From Penelope pileata (Eukaryota > Chordata > Aves > Galliformes > Cracidae): DNA of 64,000 nt. Each line of letters begins with the position of its first letter. Position 1 is the first letter of the stretch. The DNA lies in contig WBMW01001268.1 of NCBI GenBank assembly GCA_013396635.1, forward strand, positions 887,039 to 951,038. Direction: 5' to 3'. Both the position numbers and the translations under genes were made by a program. The notes beneath the pieces are model-generated. The model saw nothing but the letters and a program-made list of their open reading frames with translations, ran no database searches and was not told where the DNA came from. Positions 22,201 through 37,200 of the stretch are shown piece by piece.

Positions 22201-25200
22201 TCTTCGAAGTTACTAGAAATGTCCTACTATATCCACTTTGCATGAAAAAGTTGTAATCTTTATACATTCTAGTGTTAAATATAAATATTTAATATTTTAT
22301 TATTTGTATAACATATTGTTTGTGTAAATACAATTTTAAGGAATGTCTTCTTAAGTATTTAAAAAACCTTGACTTTTTCTATAAGAAATCCTTTAATAAA
22401 TCCTTTGGTTTTACAAAGGAAAACTTTTTTGTTTCTTTTGTATGGTTTCTTAAGCTTCGGAATTTTACAATTCTGTTTCTCTAACAATGTTTTTAGGAGC
22501 TCAAGCAGAATTTAAGTCAAGAAATAGATGAACATCAGCATGAACTTTCAGTATTACAGGATGCACACAGACAAAAGCTGGTAGAGATAAGTCGTCGGCA
22601 TCGAGAAGAGCTGAGCGAATATGAAGATCGAATTGAAGAACTTGAGAATCAGTTACAGCAAGGTCTTTACCACATGCTTGCTTTTGTTACTGAGGTTAAT
22701 GTTCAGTGACTTTTGGTTAAAGCATGAATGTATGTATAATGGACAATGTAATAAATATCTGATCGTCTTTAGAAATTTGAATTTCAATTTTAGTTTAGCT
22801 TCATGCTTACATCAGGCATGTGGCCTAGTGTCTTTCGCTGTTCTTGGGTTGGACACCTGAATTATGATAACAGTTCAGTTTCTGGCTTACATTAGTCTAG
22901 AAGGTCAGATGTTAGGCTCTAAATTCTATACTTCCTGGTTTTTGGCTTACACCAAATATGCGTGTGGAAGAGACGTACATTATTGAAGGTTGAAGATCAA
23001 AAAATCTCATCACGAAAACAGTAGAGGTACTATGTGTCAGTTGAGCTACTAAATTAAAAACTTGAGGTTGCCATATCGTGAAGGTACTTCATATGTCATA
23101 AAGTCATGTCAGTTAAGATCTCTTTCAGGGATTTTTTTGCACAAATACGTAAGATCTGCCTGTTGTAAGCCTTTGTTTTATAACCTGTTGAGACTCTGGC
23201 TTCTGAAGAGTACGTATTCTGCTCTTGGTAAGAGGGATTAATAAAGGTGAAGAAAGAGAGGAAATATTTTTGCAAGCTCTCAGCTTTTAAGGTAACACTT
23301 ATAGGGAATTTATTTCTTAAATTCAGATGCCTGTTAAAATACAATCTGTCTTTTATGTACGCTGCACATGTGCATACCGGAAGGGCTCATTTAATAAAGG
23401 CAGAAATCACATCTTTTTCATTATCAGTTATCTGTAATATAAATACTGCTTACAGCTTTCTAAGAATTTTAGAGTGTCTTGCATTTTGTTGGTTCTGTTT
23501 GAGAATAAGATACAGATTGGGGGGAGAGGAGAACTGTTTGAGCTTACGCTCAAATGAACTCTCAGTCAGTGTGTTTTCATTTTTCTTCTGTACTTTTTTT
23601 TCTTCATCTTTTTTATACTCTGTAACTTACCTGGAATTTACATTATGAGGATTGTACAGAACTGTGAGTGTTACAATAATACGGTGGATATGTAAAAACA
23701 TATCTGCGAAATGAAATCTTTAGGTGAAAAACTTGGTTCCTTATTTTGCAAATGAGATTACCAAGTAATCTTCAGTTTTTGCAACCTCTTAAAACTGATA
23801 AAAGATACAGTTCTGTCATTAAGATTTACTAGCAAGAACGTGTTGCATATACAAAGCATTGTACTCTATGACAGCCATTTGGAAACTCTTTGAAATTAGT
23901 TGAATTATAAACAGTGATTTTGCATCAGTCTGAGTTGGGTGGATTTTGATAAATCAGTCTTAGAAAACTGACAGATTCCATGTCCTGATAAATTAGCTTC
24001 TTTCATCTTCCCCACCCTTCCTGATCAAGTGTACGTTAATTAGATCTTCAACAATGTGTGTCTTGCAATACCTTTTAAAACTATGTCAAGCCAGGGAGAT
24101 CTAAATATTTGAAAAGCTGTTTGTCAGATGAGTCATGTGCATGACACTGCTTCAAATGTTAGATTTCTGTTGATGATGATCATGTTTTTGTTTTAAACTG
24201 TCTCCCTCTTTCAGGAGGAGGGATGGATGAGACTTCTAAGCAAAAGATCTGCAGTGCGTGCTTTGGTTAGTATTGCAAACTCAATCTCTTTTGCTTTTTA
24301 GATGGTGTAAGCACTGATGCTGTGGTTGAATCTAAAATTAATGAACAGAGGAAGAATGCTCAGAGTCTAGAAGGAGGAAAAGCAGAAGACTTGCAAATTA
24401 TAAGGGACCTCGAGGATGAAATAAGAAAATTAAATCAGAAATTATCTTCTGCCAAAGAAGAAAACAAAATTCTTCTGAAAGAACAAGAATTGTTAAAGGT
24501 AGAAAAAATCCAAATAACCCAGGAGTATGAAAGTCTAAAATCTGACTCCAGTATGCTTCAAAGTTCTGTTGCAGAGCAAGATGCTCTCTTGAAAGAGAAG
24601 TTCCAATCAAAGACGTTGCTACCAGAAGATGTCATCAGATTACAACAGGCACTGTTAGGTACAAAGATGATGTGGGTTTATTTCATTGTTTCTGTTTTTT
24701 GTTAATATATCCTCACATATTTCCAACTTTAATGCTGAGAATTTACTTTTAAAAAATGATAGAACATTTCATGTTGAAAGGGATGTTAAAGATAATCCAG
24801 TTCCAACCCCTTGTCATGGCCAAGAACATCTCCTACCAGGTCAGGTTGCCCAGGGCCCCATCCAACCTAGCCTTGAACACTTCCAGGGATGGGCCAGCCA
24901 CAAGTTCACTGAGCAACCTATTCTAGTGCCTCACCACCTTGTGAGTGAAACAATTTCCTCCTAATATCTAATCTAAATCTTTCCTCTTTTAGTTTAAAAC
25001 CATTCCCCCTTGTGCTATCATTGTACTCCTTGATAAGGAGTCCCTCTCCAACTTTCATGTAGGCTCCTTTAGGTACTGAAAGGCCGCTATACTTTAAGAG
25101 TTTGGAACTGGATATGCGATTAAGTACCTTTAAAAGCTGCTACTTTAAATAAGGATTGTCCACTGAGATAAGAGCAAGCAGCAAAGAGAATGTAGTTAGG

Positions 25201-28200
25201 CCTGGCATGATTAATGAGTAGGTGTTTGATTCCAGCAGTTGCCAACTGTTTGACAGGATTTTTCTTTCCTTTAAAGTAAGCCTGAAATAGAATGTTTGTT
25301 TAAATTGTAAAAGTATGCTTGTTCTGTGATGCACCGTGCTACCAAAGTTGGCCTGATGTGGATTCAATTGTAAAAGTGAAGCTCTACTTTGTAGTGTGAT
25401 GCCTTTGAACTTTTTACAGCACTGATTCCTAAAAAAAAAGAATAACAGTCTTACTGAGTGCTGTGAAACTATTCTCTTTTAAGCAGCAGAGTTCTGCTGG
25501 GCAAGCTGGGAGGATGATTTAGGTTGGTTTTGTTCTTGTTTTGAAAGTAGTAAAACCATATATTTATTTTGTTTTCCTTTATAGATGCAGAAAAAGAAAT
25601 AGCAAGGCTTTCAAGTTTAAATCAGGTAAGACAGTTTCTCAATTAAGCCAACAAAAATAACAAAAGTAACTTCTGAAACATGGATATTCTTGACTATACA
25701 TTTTTGGAGCACTCACACTTGCATGTAAATAACATTGTAATCAATTAAGTAGTTTTAGATTAATTTATAATTACATACAGAAGTCATAGAAACAATACAT
25801 TTTGATCTGTGAAACTACACAGCATGCTATGTTGAAGAAAACTAGTTGAGTTCCACCTATTGCGCTGTTACCTAAGCTGCTGTAATGTATATTTTTAAAG
25901 TATTAAAGTATTTTAAAGTGTTAATTATATATAAACTTCCCTTTAAATTACTAGAAAAGGTAGTACTTCAGACAGTACAAAATCCATACTCATGTCAGGT
26001 AGATGTTTATTCCTCCATGTTCCTCCACTAGTAAATATTTAAAGAGTTATTACAGGTGATGGTTTTAAAATGCTCTGGATCCTTAAACAATTCACTACTT
26101 ACTGTGTGTGTTTTTGTAGGCTGACAGTTCCACTCATACAGGAAAAGACATTCAGGCATGTACCCTAGATCTCCAAGTTCTTAAAGAAGAAAATGTTATA
26201 CTGAGAAAAGAAAAGGTATGTATGTTAGATTTTCTGGACTGTGTTGTTTACATATTTTTTCTATATGGCGGGAGATATTAAAATATGCAAACACCTTTCC
26301 AGCATATAATACAGTTTTATTTTTCCTTTAAATGTTAATATTATTAACATGTATTATGTTACAGTTGGACTGCATAACTTCCAGCTAAGGATTTTGTTTT
26401 TGTTTCTATTTGCTTGAAAGTGGCCTGCTGAAGTGGAAGTGACCTTGACCTGCTGAAGGGGAGCATTCAGCATTTATTAATATGATGTGTCATTTTTGAA
26501 TACTTGAACTTCATTTGATAAAATACTGCATTTCAGAAGCTCTCTGTACAGAAAGTAGCTTTAGCTTAATTTTTTTTTTTAGAGAACTGATTGTTGTTCT
26601 ACTAAATAGTCTGAATTCATTATTGATATTATAATTAATCCACTACTGGATTAATAAATAAACCAGCACTGAATAGCATTCTGTAAAATTTGTCATTATT
26701 TTTCACTTCTTCTGATCTGGCACATTTCATTTTTGACAGTGATGTCATTTCTAAAATAACTTATTTTTTCATGTAGTGCTCTTACTATTACATTTTATCT
26801 TACTGATGACGTCAAACAATGGAACGTGCAAGCTGTCTGGAATGTGTCTTTATGTTTTTTTGTAGCGTTTTGGCTTGAGAGATATGGCATGGTTTATTTT
26901 GCATCCAGTAGTTTTTTCCAAGTGGGGTCTTTTGTATATTGCATCGGTTCAAGAGCTTCTATGACAGTTTTCATAAGGATGTTATTCAGGCACCCTTAAT
27001 TCCTTTCTCACTGTGCATACTGTGTGTTTAAAGTGTCTCTAGGAGATGTAGTAGTTTATCCCAGCTGTGGATCCATACCTCAGTCATGGATATGACTGCT
27101 TTTCAGACCATGGCTGTTTCTACAGAAGTTTGTAAACTGCACTAGTGGACATCATGAGTGAAGTAATAATGAAGTTGTGTTTAGATAAACATTCAGGATG
27201 AATACTTCACAATGAAGAATTTTTAACTGGGATGATATTCATGTAGACTCAGAGGTGTTAACATAAAATGCATTCTGCTTTTATTCTCAAGGGGAAAAGA
27301 ACAAATCTAAACAGTTTACAAATTTTGTCAAGGCAGAGGTTATTATGTAGATTTTCTTTTTTGTTTGTCTTAAGGAGGGACTTGAGAAGAAACTACTAAA
27401 TGCGCAGCGTGGAAGTATTACTTCTGGATATACTGAGGATCAGAAATCAGAATTAAGTCAGTTAAGGCAAGATTTGGAAAGGAAAGAACTTGAATTAAAT
27501 GAAAGTATTGCTGAAAGAGAAAGATTAGTAGCAGAATTGGAAGAACTAGACAAGCAGAATCAAGAAGCTACTCAGGTAATAAACATTCAAATTATTTACT
27601 GGACTTCAAAAATAGATGTTTAGATTTGTGTGTGTTTAAGTTGATCTTTGTGTGTAGGTAAGTTATCTTCTGTGACCAAAAATAAAAAAATAAAAAAAAT
27701 ACTAGGACCAGTGTTTTACCATCTTGATGTGAAATTCTGAAGTGTAAGAAATCCACTTGTGGACAAAGAAATATGGCATATCAGCTGCCCATAATGCGTA
27801 ATGGACTTTCCAAAGTCCAGATAAATACCACGTAATTTTTCTTTGCATGTTATTCAGTGGTTTTTATCCTGCTAGTACTTCAACTCTTTCTCATGGCAGT
27901 ATGCATTTGTGGAGCAAAGGAGGTCACATTGTATGTAAAGGAAATAAAATGATACCTTTTTGTCACTGTCCTGGTATATTGACTGTTAAGTATAGGTAGC
28001 AAACCACATTTTTTCAATATTTGCTTACTTTATGCAATTGAACATATATTTTCCTATGAGATGAATTTCAGCAAGTGTGTTAAAAATACATTCAAGCAAG
28101 AAATTGAAAATAGACTATACAGATAAACAGTCAGTTGTGTAATTTACTTATTAATTTAGTGCCTACCTATTTTTAAGTAATGGGTGTTTACTGCCTACCG

Positions 28201-31200
28201 ATTTCAACTGCTCAGCCAAATTCTGGCACTTAGTCCCTTTCCTTAGGTAGTTCTCTTTGAGTTCCTTGATTTAGTTAGTAAGGGTTCTTTTTGGGGAGAT
28301 AGTACTTTTGTTTTCAATGAAATGCAGGATATTTCTTTGATATTTGTTTTTAATTCTTCTAGCATTGACTACTTGATACTACTTGTTAACTTTTTTTTTT
28401 TTTTTTAACTAGGAAGCACTTTTGTTTCCAGGCAAATTTTAAATTGTTCAGAGGATACAAATGAAATACGTAGGTCTGCTGATTCTCCTTTCCTAATAAA
28501 TTCTTGTTTGTGTTCATTTCAGCATGTGATTACACTGAAAGAGCGGCTGTCAAAACAACACACAGAAACTGATAGTATCAACAAACAGCTGAAATTTGAC
28601 ATAGATTTTGAAAGAAAGAAAGTAGCAAAATTAGAAATGGAGAAGATGGAAGCTGTTAAGGAGTTAGATAGTCAGAAAGAAAAACTAAGCCAATGTTCAT
28701 ATGCACTTAATGATTTGCATATCAGTAAGCAGCAACTTCAAGATAACATTAAAGACCTTCAGGAGCAATTGAAGAAGGCCCAGGACTGTAACTTGCATAA
28801 TAAAAAAGAAATTAGAGAATTGCAGCACAAACTAAAAGAAAGAGAGGAGGAACTCTCTGTATCCCTGAGCAAGTTAGCAGAGAACAGTAAACAGGAATCT
28901 AACTACAGTAGTCAAGATCTGATTCTGAAAGAAAGAGAACTAGAAATTACAAAACTGCAGAATAACATTTTGGAAAAGAAACAACTAAATGAAGACTTGG
29001 AAAAATCTCTGTCTGATCTCAAAACAGAAAATGGAAAGCTAATAGCAGCCTTTGAAGAACTAAAACAGGAGTTAAGTAACGCGATTTCTGAGAAAAACAA
29101 AGTTTACTTAGAAAAAGACACAGTTGTGGAGGCTTTGAAAATGGAAAAAAGGCATTTGGAAACTGAATTAAACCAGACTGAGAAACGACTTCTTGAACAA
29201 GCTCAGAAGTATGAGCAAACTATTAAGGAGTTGTCAAATGCACGCAGTATGGATACCACTGCATTGCAGCTTGAACATGAACGCCTAGTTAAACTCAATC
29301 AAGAGAAAGACTTTAGGATTGCAGAACTCAAAAGGAACATGGAGCAGATGGAAGTTGACCATCAAGAAACGAAAGAGATATTGACTACTAGCTTAGGAGG
29401 ACAAAAGCAGTTGACAGAACTTGTAAAAGAAAAAGAGGAATTTATTGAAAAATTAAAAAATCAAGCTTCACAAGTGAAGCAGGAACTTGAGGAATATATG
29501 AAAGTTTCAAAAAATCAGGATGTCTTAAAACAAAATTTAGAGGAGAAAGACAAAAGTCTTGCCATCATGAAGGAAGAAAATAATCATTTGAAAGAAGAAA
29601 TTGAACGTCTTAAGGATCAGCAAAGTAGAGCTACACCTGCAGTTGAGCCTAAAACTCTAGATATTATTATTGAACTTGAAAGTGAGGTCACACAGTTAAA
29701 AGTGATAAAGAATAATCTGGAAGAAGAAATAGAAGTTCACAAAAAAACAATAGAAGACCAGAATCAAAAAACAGTGCAACTTCAGCAATCTTTGCAGGAG
29801 CAAAGAAAAGAAATAGATGAGTCGAAATTTCAGTGTGAACAAATGAATGTCATACATGAAAGACTCTCTTTAGAGAAAGATGAGGAAATTAAAAATTTAC
29901 AGAAAACAATTGAGCAGATTAAAACTCAGCTGCACAAAGAAAGACAGGTTATTCAGACAGATTCTTCTGATCTTTTTCAGGAAACGAAAGTTCAGACACT
30001 TAATGGAGAAAATGGAAATGAAAAACATGACTTATCTAAAGCTGAAATTGAAAGACTAGTAAAAGGTATCAAAGAAAGGGAGATGGAGATTAAACTTCTA
30101 AATGAAAAGAATGTTTCTCTAAGTCAACAAATTGATCAGTTGTCTAAAGACGAAGTCGGCAAACTTACTCGTATCATTCAAGAGAAAGACTTAGAAATAC
30201 AGGCTCTCAGTGCTAGAGTTTCCTCAGCTTCCTATCGGCCGGATGTTCTCGGTCTACAGCAGCAGCTGCAAGCTTATGTCATGGAAAGAGAACAAGTACT
30301 GGCAGTTCTTAGTGAAAAAACGAGAGAGAACAGTCAATTAAAAACAGAGTATCATAAGATCATGGATATGGTGGCCGCTAAAGAAGCAGCTTTGGTAAGG
30401 TTGCAAGAAGAGCATCAAAAATTATCTAACAGATTTGAAAATAGCAGTCAAGACATGTTTAGAGAAACTATTCAGAATTTATCTCGTATCATTCGAGAAA
30501 AAGATATTGAAATAGATGCTCTAAGTCAAAAATGCCAAACATTACTGACTGTCTTGCAGGCATCCAGTACAGGTACCGATAATGGGTCGGGAGGTGTTAA
30601 CAGTAACCAGTTTGAGGAACTTCTACAAGAACGTGATAAATTAAAACAGCAAGTGAAGAAGATGGAAGAGTGGAAACAGCAAGTAATAACCACAGTTCAG
30701 AATATGCAGCATGAGTCAGCTCATCTCCAAGAAGAGCTACAAAAGCTTCAAGCACAGATTTCAGTTGAAAGTGATAGTAATTCGAAATTGCAGGTAGATT
30801 ATAATGGCTTGATTCAGAGTTATGAACAGAATGAGAAAAAACTGAAAAGTTTTAGTCAGGAGTTAGCTCAAGTTCAGCACACCATAGGACAGCTTCATAA
30901 CACCAAGGATCTTCTCCTGGGTAAACTTGATTTGGTAACACCATCTGTGACAATGGCCTCCATCGTTTCACCGCCTTCAGTCATTCAAAACAGTGCTCCT
31001 GAAGTGCTCAGTGATGAATCTAAACTCCTTCAAAGGGAATTGGAACAACTGAAAAAAAAGTTGCAAGAAAAAGATTCAACTATCAGGACTCTTCAGGAAA
31101 ACAATCAACGATTATCTGATTCTGTGGCTACAGCATCGGAGTTGGAAAGAAGGAGTCAAGAAGAGACTGATTCAGAGATAAGGCAGATCAAAGAAAAACA

Positions 31201-34200
31201 CGATGTCTTACAGAAATCTCTTAGAGAAAAAGACATATTGATTAAATCTAAAAGTGATCAGTTACTTTCTGTGAGTGAAAATCTTAGTAACAAAGAAAAT
31301 GAAAATGAGCTTTTAAAGCAAGCTGTGACTAATCTCAAAGAAAGAAATCTAATTTTAGAAATGGATATTCGAAAGCTGAAAGAAGAAAATGAAAAAATTG
31401 TTGCAAGGTGTAGGGAAAAAGAAACAGAATTCCGAGCACTTCAGGAAACTAATATGCAATTTTCAATGATGCTGAAAGAGAAAGAGTTTGAGTCTCACTC
31501 AATGAAGGAGAAGGCTCTTGCTTTTGAGAAGCTGTTGAAAGAAAAAGAACAGGTATGTGTGTTCGTATTTATTATCTTTTGGAGTTAGTCACCTGGTAAT
31601 TCATTTTCATATATACTTAGATGTCATATGTTTGCCTGAAATTCATTTGTGACTCTTTACTGCATTACATTTCAACATAAGAAAAGAAAAATTAGCAGGT
31701 AAGTGGCTTAAAATTGTATCTGTTAATTTTGTATCCATAAACCACATTTTTCATTCATTTGGAAAATGCTCATTTAACGACGAGCTGCTCGATACTTTGC
31801 TTTTGCCTGTTCTCCGTTAAGTATCCCTATCCTGTTTTGAGTAAATACTGTGGAATTAGAGAGAGAATCTTTATTGTCTCAAAGTACAGTTGAATTACTG
31901 TTGAGACTGCACTGTCTGGATGGCTTCTCTGTGTGCTGCATGTCTTCTAGCCTGCAGACATTTTCCCTCACTGTTGGCTTAGGCTTTCAGTTTCACAAGC
32001 ATGGAATGCTTGCCTGGACTTTTTTCTTGCACAAATCACAGAGGTTCGTGTTGCAGGCATTGTGTTCACCATGAAGAACTTTGGAAAACAGTAATCAAAC
32101 ATAGTTTTGTATTTTGTGTGGGTGTCAGAAGATAACAGCATAAACAGAGCAAATTTGTATGCAGGTTTGTGGTTCTACTACAGAAAAAATTCTACCACAT
32201 TTGGTTTCATTAATAAATAATTGGAACTTTTAGGTATTAATGGTGAAAGCAAAGATTGGTTTACTTTTTACCAACCTATTCAGTAAAAATAGCTGCTTTC
32301 AAAATAACATGAGACAAATGGTAAAGATCTTTCAAATAACTTCAAATGCATCTGTTCTGGATGTGTACATGTGAACTCTAGGTAACAGACAAACTTCTTC
32401 ATGTGCTTCTCCTTTACTGAAGGTTACAGCAAATTGTCTATAAGTTGAAATGTTCTTGACTGAAATCTGTTGAAAACATGATGGGTATTGCTGTGATTCT
32501 TGGAAGGCTAATCTTTGGGACTGAAGTTACCAAGTGATTCTTAAGGATTTCTTCATGTATTTCTTCAACTTAACTTCAGGTTGACTCGCCTAGGCAGGCA
32601 CTTCATATGCGCATGGTATAATAAATGATCACAGAGAAAACATTTCAAACATAGTGGGGAAAAAAAACAGATTTTATGCAAGTATCTGAAATACGTTACT
32701 TTCATAATATGCATCTGTCATCTAAAGAGGTACCTGTTCACAGCAGTCAATTAAGACTGCATCTGTGTAGTATCCTTTAGGAATGACTTGTATTTTGTCT
32801 TCTGATGTATGAGTGAAAAAACTTCAGAGTAATGTTTTCCCTGAATGTATTTCTGTGCTGTAGGGCCATGGTTGCCTTGCCCTTTTCCTTGTTACATTAG
32901 TATTGTCTTTACATTTGCTTGAACAAAGGCTACATTTCCTTTGGTAAACCTGCTGTGTTTGGAATGCTTTTTTATGTCTTCAACAGGGCAAGACAGGGGA
33001 ATTGAATCAACTGCTGAATGAGGTTAAATCAATGCAGGAAAAGGCTGTTACTTTTCAGCAAGAGAGAGACCAAGTCATGGTAGCACTCAAGCAGAAGCAA
33101 ATGGAGAGCAGTGCCCTGCAGAGTGAGGTACACCACCAAAAAATTTAGAATTGCAAAACACAAAAAAAGAATAAGAAATTGCATCTGTAATATTTTCTGC
33201 ATCATTTTTGTTAGCAATAACTTGTGAAAAGCATTTGAAATAAATGCACAGGTGGTATGTTTCAAAGCACGTTTTCTTTGCTTATATTCCTGTATGAAAG
33301 CTGATAGTACAGGCAACTTAAGGTATGTTCTGTGCAGATGCAGCATTTGCGTGAGAAAGAGCAGCGCCTAAATCAGGAACTGGAGAGGCTGCGTAATCAC
33401 CTTTTAGAAATGGAGGACTCCTATACGCGAGAAGCGTTAGCTGCAGAAGACAGAGAGGCCAAGCTAAAAAAAAAAGTTTCAATTTTGGAAGAAAAACTCG
33501 TGTCCTCGTCTACTGCAGTGGAGAATGCCAGGTAATCTTTTCAGTTATCCAGCAGTGGCATCATCTGTGAATGTTACAGTTAACTGGAGCGATGCTAATG
33601 ACTTTATTTTGTTGAAGTAGCATTCTAAAACATGCTAGGCACTTAAGGAAAAAAATGTATGAATTCCTGTTACCCTAAATTAGGGAAGTAATTTGAAATA
33701 ACCTTGGCAACTGTTGTGAATAGAGGAGTTCTGTTGTTTTTCTAGCAGCTATAGAAATCTCAGATCTTTAGCGGTGCTTAGAACTAGAAAAAACTAAAAA
33801 AAACAAAAATTCTTCAACCCATCCATTTAATTGCCTGTCAAAGCATGACAGGTGATCTTATTTGCCTTTAACGTCAGGGCTTCGTTCACTTGGAAAGAGT
33901 GCACTTCACCACAGATGTACTTGTGATATGTTGTGCGTTGCTTTTGAGATGAGTGCACATCTTACTGTATACGTTACAGCACAGAAAGATGTACGCTGCT
34001 GTAAGCCTTTTCAATATATATAAATAAAGGAAGATGCTCTCATAGGTAGCAGAATTTGAGAGGCTAGAGCCAGTTAAGTTTTTTTTTTTAATTTACCATA
34101 ATTACATTTTTCAGTTAGAACAATGAAAGCCAGAGTATTGAAATTACGCAGTGCTCGCCTTTAATATAGGCGTGTTGGTTACTTTGTGCAAAATATTTAT

Positions 34201-37200
34201 TACAGTTGTTCAAATAAAGTATTTTAATCAAAAATATATACGTAGTTGCAGTCTTTCCTACTTGAAGTGCCAAAAATGAACATTGCTCTTAACATTCTCA
34301 GCAAGGAGATTTCTGAGTTGAGCAGAATTTGCTGTGGAAAATATTGGAGAGAGTTGAAGAATTGGAAGAAGGCTGCATAAAAACTGGCAGAATGTTTTTT
34401 AGTTCTTTGCAAGAACTTGTCAAATATCTTTCAAGAAATGTGGCTTATTTCTTACCTGATATGCAACGGTCAAAAAGACAGACGTAGGTTCATAGGTCAT
34501 CAGGTTCATAATATTTTTACATAACATAATTTTTTTTTCCCTAAGAGCTTTACAGTAGTTTACAAAAAGATTTGTTTTGTCTTTTTCCAGTGCCATTCAG
34601 AAACAAACTTGTTTTCGGATTGCAAAAAATTTGTTACCAGGCTTACTTCAAATATGCTGTTAGGAGTTTGTTTGTTTCTAGGAGGAATTGGGGGAAAAAG
34701 AAATGTCTTTGTTTTTATAAATTGAGTAGAAAACTGAAGTTAGATTAATTTTGCTGTGGTTTAATTTTCTTCTGTCATTATCTTAAATACTTCATTTTAT
34801 GTTCATTAAGTCATCAAGCTAATCTGCAGGTTGAATCTTTGCAAGAGCAATTAAATCTGGTTTCCAAGCAGAGAGATGAAACTGTGCTACAGCTCACCAT
34901 CTCACAGGACCAAGTGAAACAGTATGCATTGTCACTGGCCAACCTGCAGATGGTACTAGAGCAATTCCAACAGGGTAAGTTTTGTCAAGAAATATGCAAG
35001 ATTGCAACAAGCATTCTTCAGATGGGATAGTTACTGTATTTTGATAGTTATTGGTTTTCATTTTGATAGCTTGAATTTCAGAATCTTTCGTTGTTTGAAA
35101 AACTTGAGTAGCATTCTGACCATGTGAGAACTGGTCGTAAATATATTATTTATGAAATCAGAATTCTACCTCGTGAAGACCAGATGTGATAATGCTGGGA
35201 TTTTGCAATTTTGTGTCCCAAAAAAGAGAATTACATATTAAGGAGACTTTTTTTCTTTTTTTCTGTATTTTTAACTCATTAGAAGAAAAAGCCATGTATT
35301 CAGCAGAGTTAGAAAAACACCAGAAACAGACTGCAGAATGGAAAAAAAAAGCTGAAAACTTGGAAGAAAAAGTTGTATCGCTGCAGGTAGGTTGAATAAT
35401 GAAGTTGAACCCAATGAAATTGCATGCTAATTCTTAATTGATTTTGGTTTTTTTTTTTTTTTGAACTACTATGTGAAGTGTTATTGTCTGTTACTAGGAG
35501 TAGATCACTTTGAAGTCTCTGTCTGCTGTGTTTGGTCTGTGTTGCATTAGCATAATTGTAGTAGGGAACTCCCATGTTTCTCTTTTTGTCCTTTTCCTAC
35601 CCTCTCTTCAGGAAAATTTAGAAGAGGCAAATGCCGCACTGGATGCAGCATCAAGACTTACTGAGCAACTTGATATTAAAGAGGAGCAGATTGAAGAACT
35701 TAAAAAAGAAGGTAACAGCTGTTTTCTCTGATTTAAACATTTTTGAATGTACATTTACCTTCTGTTAGGGGTCTTTCTCAAGAGAACACATTCTAGTTTT
35801 GCTTTCTTTTTTTTTTTTTCCTCTTTAGATACCAAAACCATTGATTTGGCTCTGTATCTCTAAAATGTTTCTGAAATATTAAGTGCTGTCACATTTTCTC
35901 CAAAGTAACTGCCATATTTCACATAGACAGTTACTGTGGAGTAGAATGAAAAGATAAGCTGTTGGTAAGAGAAGTAGAGGTAGCAGCCCTTGCACAGGTG
36001 TAAGGCTGGCTGAGGAGATTACGTGGATGACATTGGACACATCTTTAGATTGCATTTTTAGATCTCATTTCAAATAAGCTTCTGGATTGCTCATATTTAG
36101 AAAGATGTTTTCATACTGTTCTGTAAGCACTCTCTAACATGTAATGAACTTCGTTCATCTGAGTTTGAAGACAAAACTTGGCCAAATGGTAGAAGAATTT
36201 GCCTGCAGAAACAGTTTTGAAAAGGAAGCATATTTACAGTGAGGGTGGTCAAAGGGGTAGGTTGCTCCGAGGTGTGTCCATCTATGAAGATACTCAAAAC
36301 CCACTTGCACACAATCCAGGACAGCCTGCTCTAGCTGACCCTTCTTGAGCAGAGGGATTGGACAGGATAACCTAAAGTTGTCTCTTCCAACATAAATGAT
36401 TCTGTGGTTTTGTGTCTGCGAATGGTTTGGGGTGGGATTTTTCTCTCAGTGACATCACTGATAAGTAAAATCTGTGACAGATACGTAACGTCTTTTGTGA
36501 ACACTTCCAGCGTTTAACCTGTATAGAAAAGCCTAAAAAGGCAGAATACCTTTTACTAAAAACTGATACCATTTCAATGCATTTCTGTTTTGTGCCCTTA
36601 AACTTTATTCTACTCAAATGGGGAAAAAAAATTAAGGGATTTCTGTGCAATATATTTGAATGCCAAACATCATTAAGATTTATAAGCTCAGACTCAATTG
36701 GAGATGATACAGGAGCTACACAAATAACGTGAGATTGCTGTGGCGTTGGGTTTTTTTGCAGCATTAATTTTGGCTTTCATGAGAAAGGAGTTGTAGCATT
36801 ATGTAAAGCAGGACTTGGAACTAATAGTAATTTTGTTGGATTTCTGTACTTAAATCTCAGCCCTGACCTGTAGTTTTCTCAGCAATGTTTCCTTGAGCTA
36901 AGAGGGAACAGAGTCTCTGTCTAGTTGCATGACAGTTCTCATATGAGTGAAGTTATTAACAGTATCAGCTGTTGAGGGAATACTAGGCCTTTTTTTTTTT
37001 TTTAATTGTTTTTATTTGTTTCCAGCTGAGTCCTGCTTTTTCTTTACCTCTTTTTCTGTGGGTTGCCATATTTTGCTTCTACTGCAGCATCCTCAGCTAC
37101 TCTCTGGCTCCCATTTGTATACATGGGATAAATCTGAAGCAAAAGGAAAATTTCCGATTGCTCCCTGAAGGGGGCACTCAGAAGAGAGTTTGAAGGGAAT

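Noticed and set aside
28912..29100. Minus-strand frame inside TRIP11 exon 11
   Set aside because: Shadow of the coiled-coil exon: Ser/Phe-rich because the sense strand is Glu/Lys-rich.
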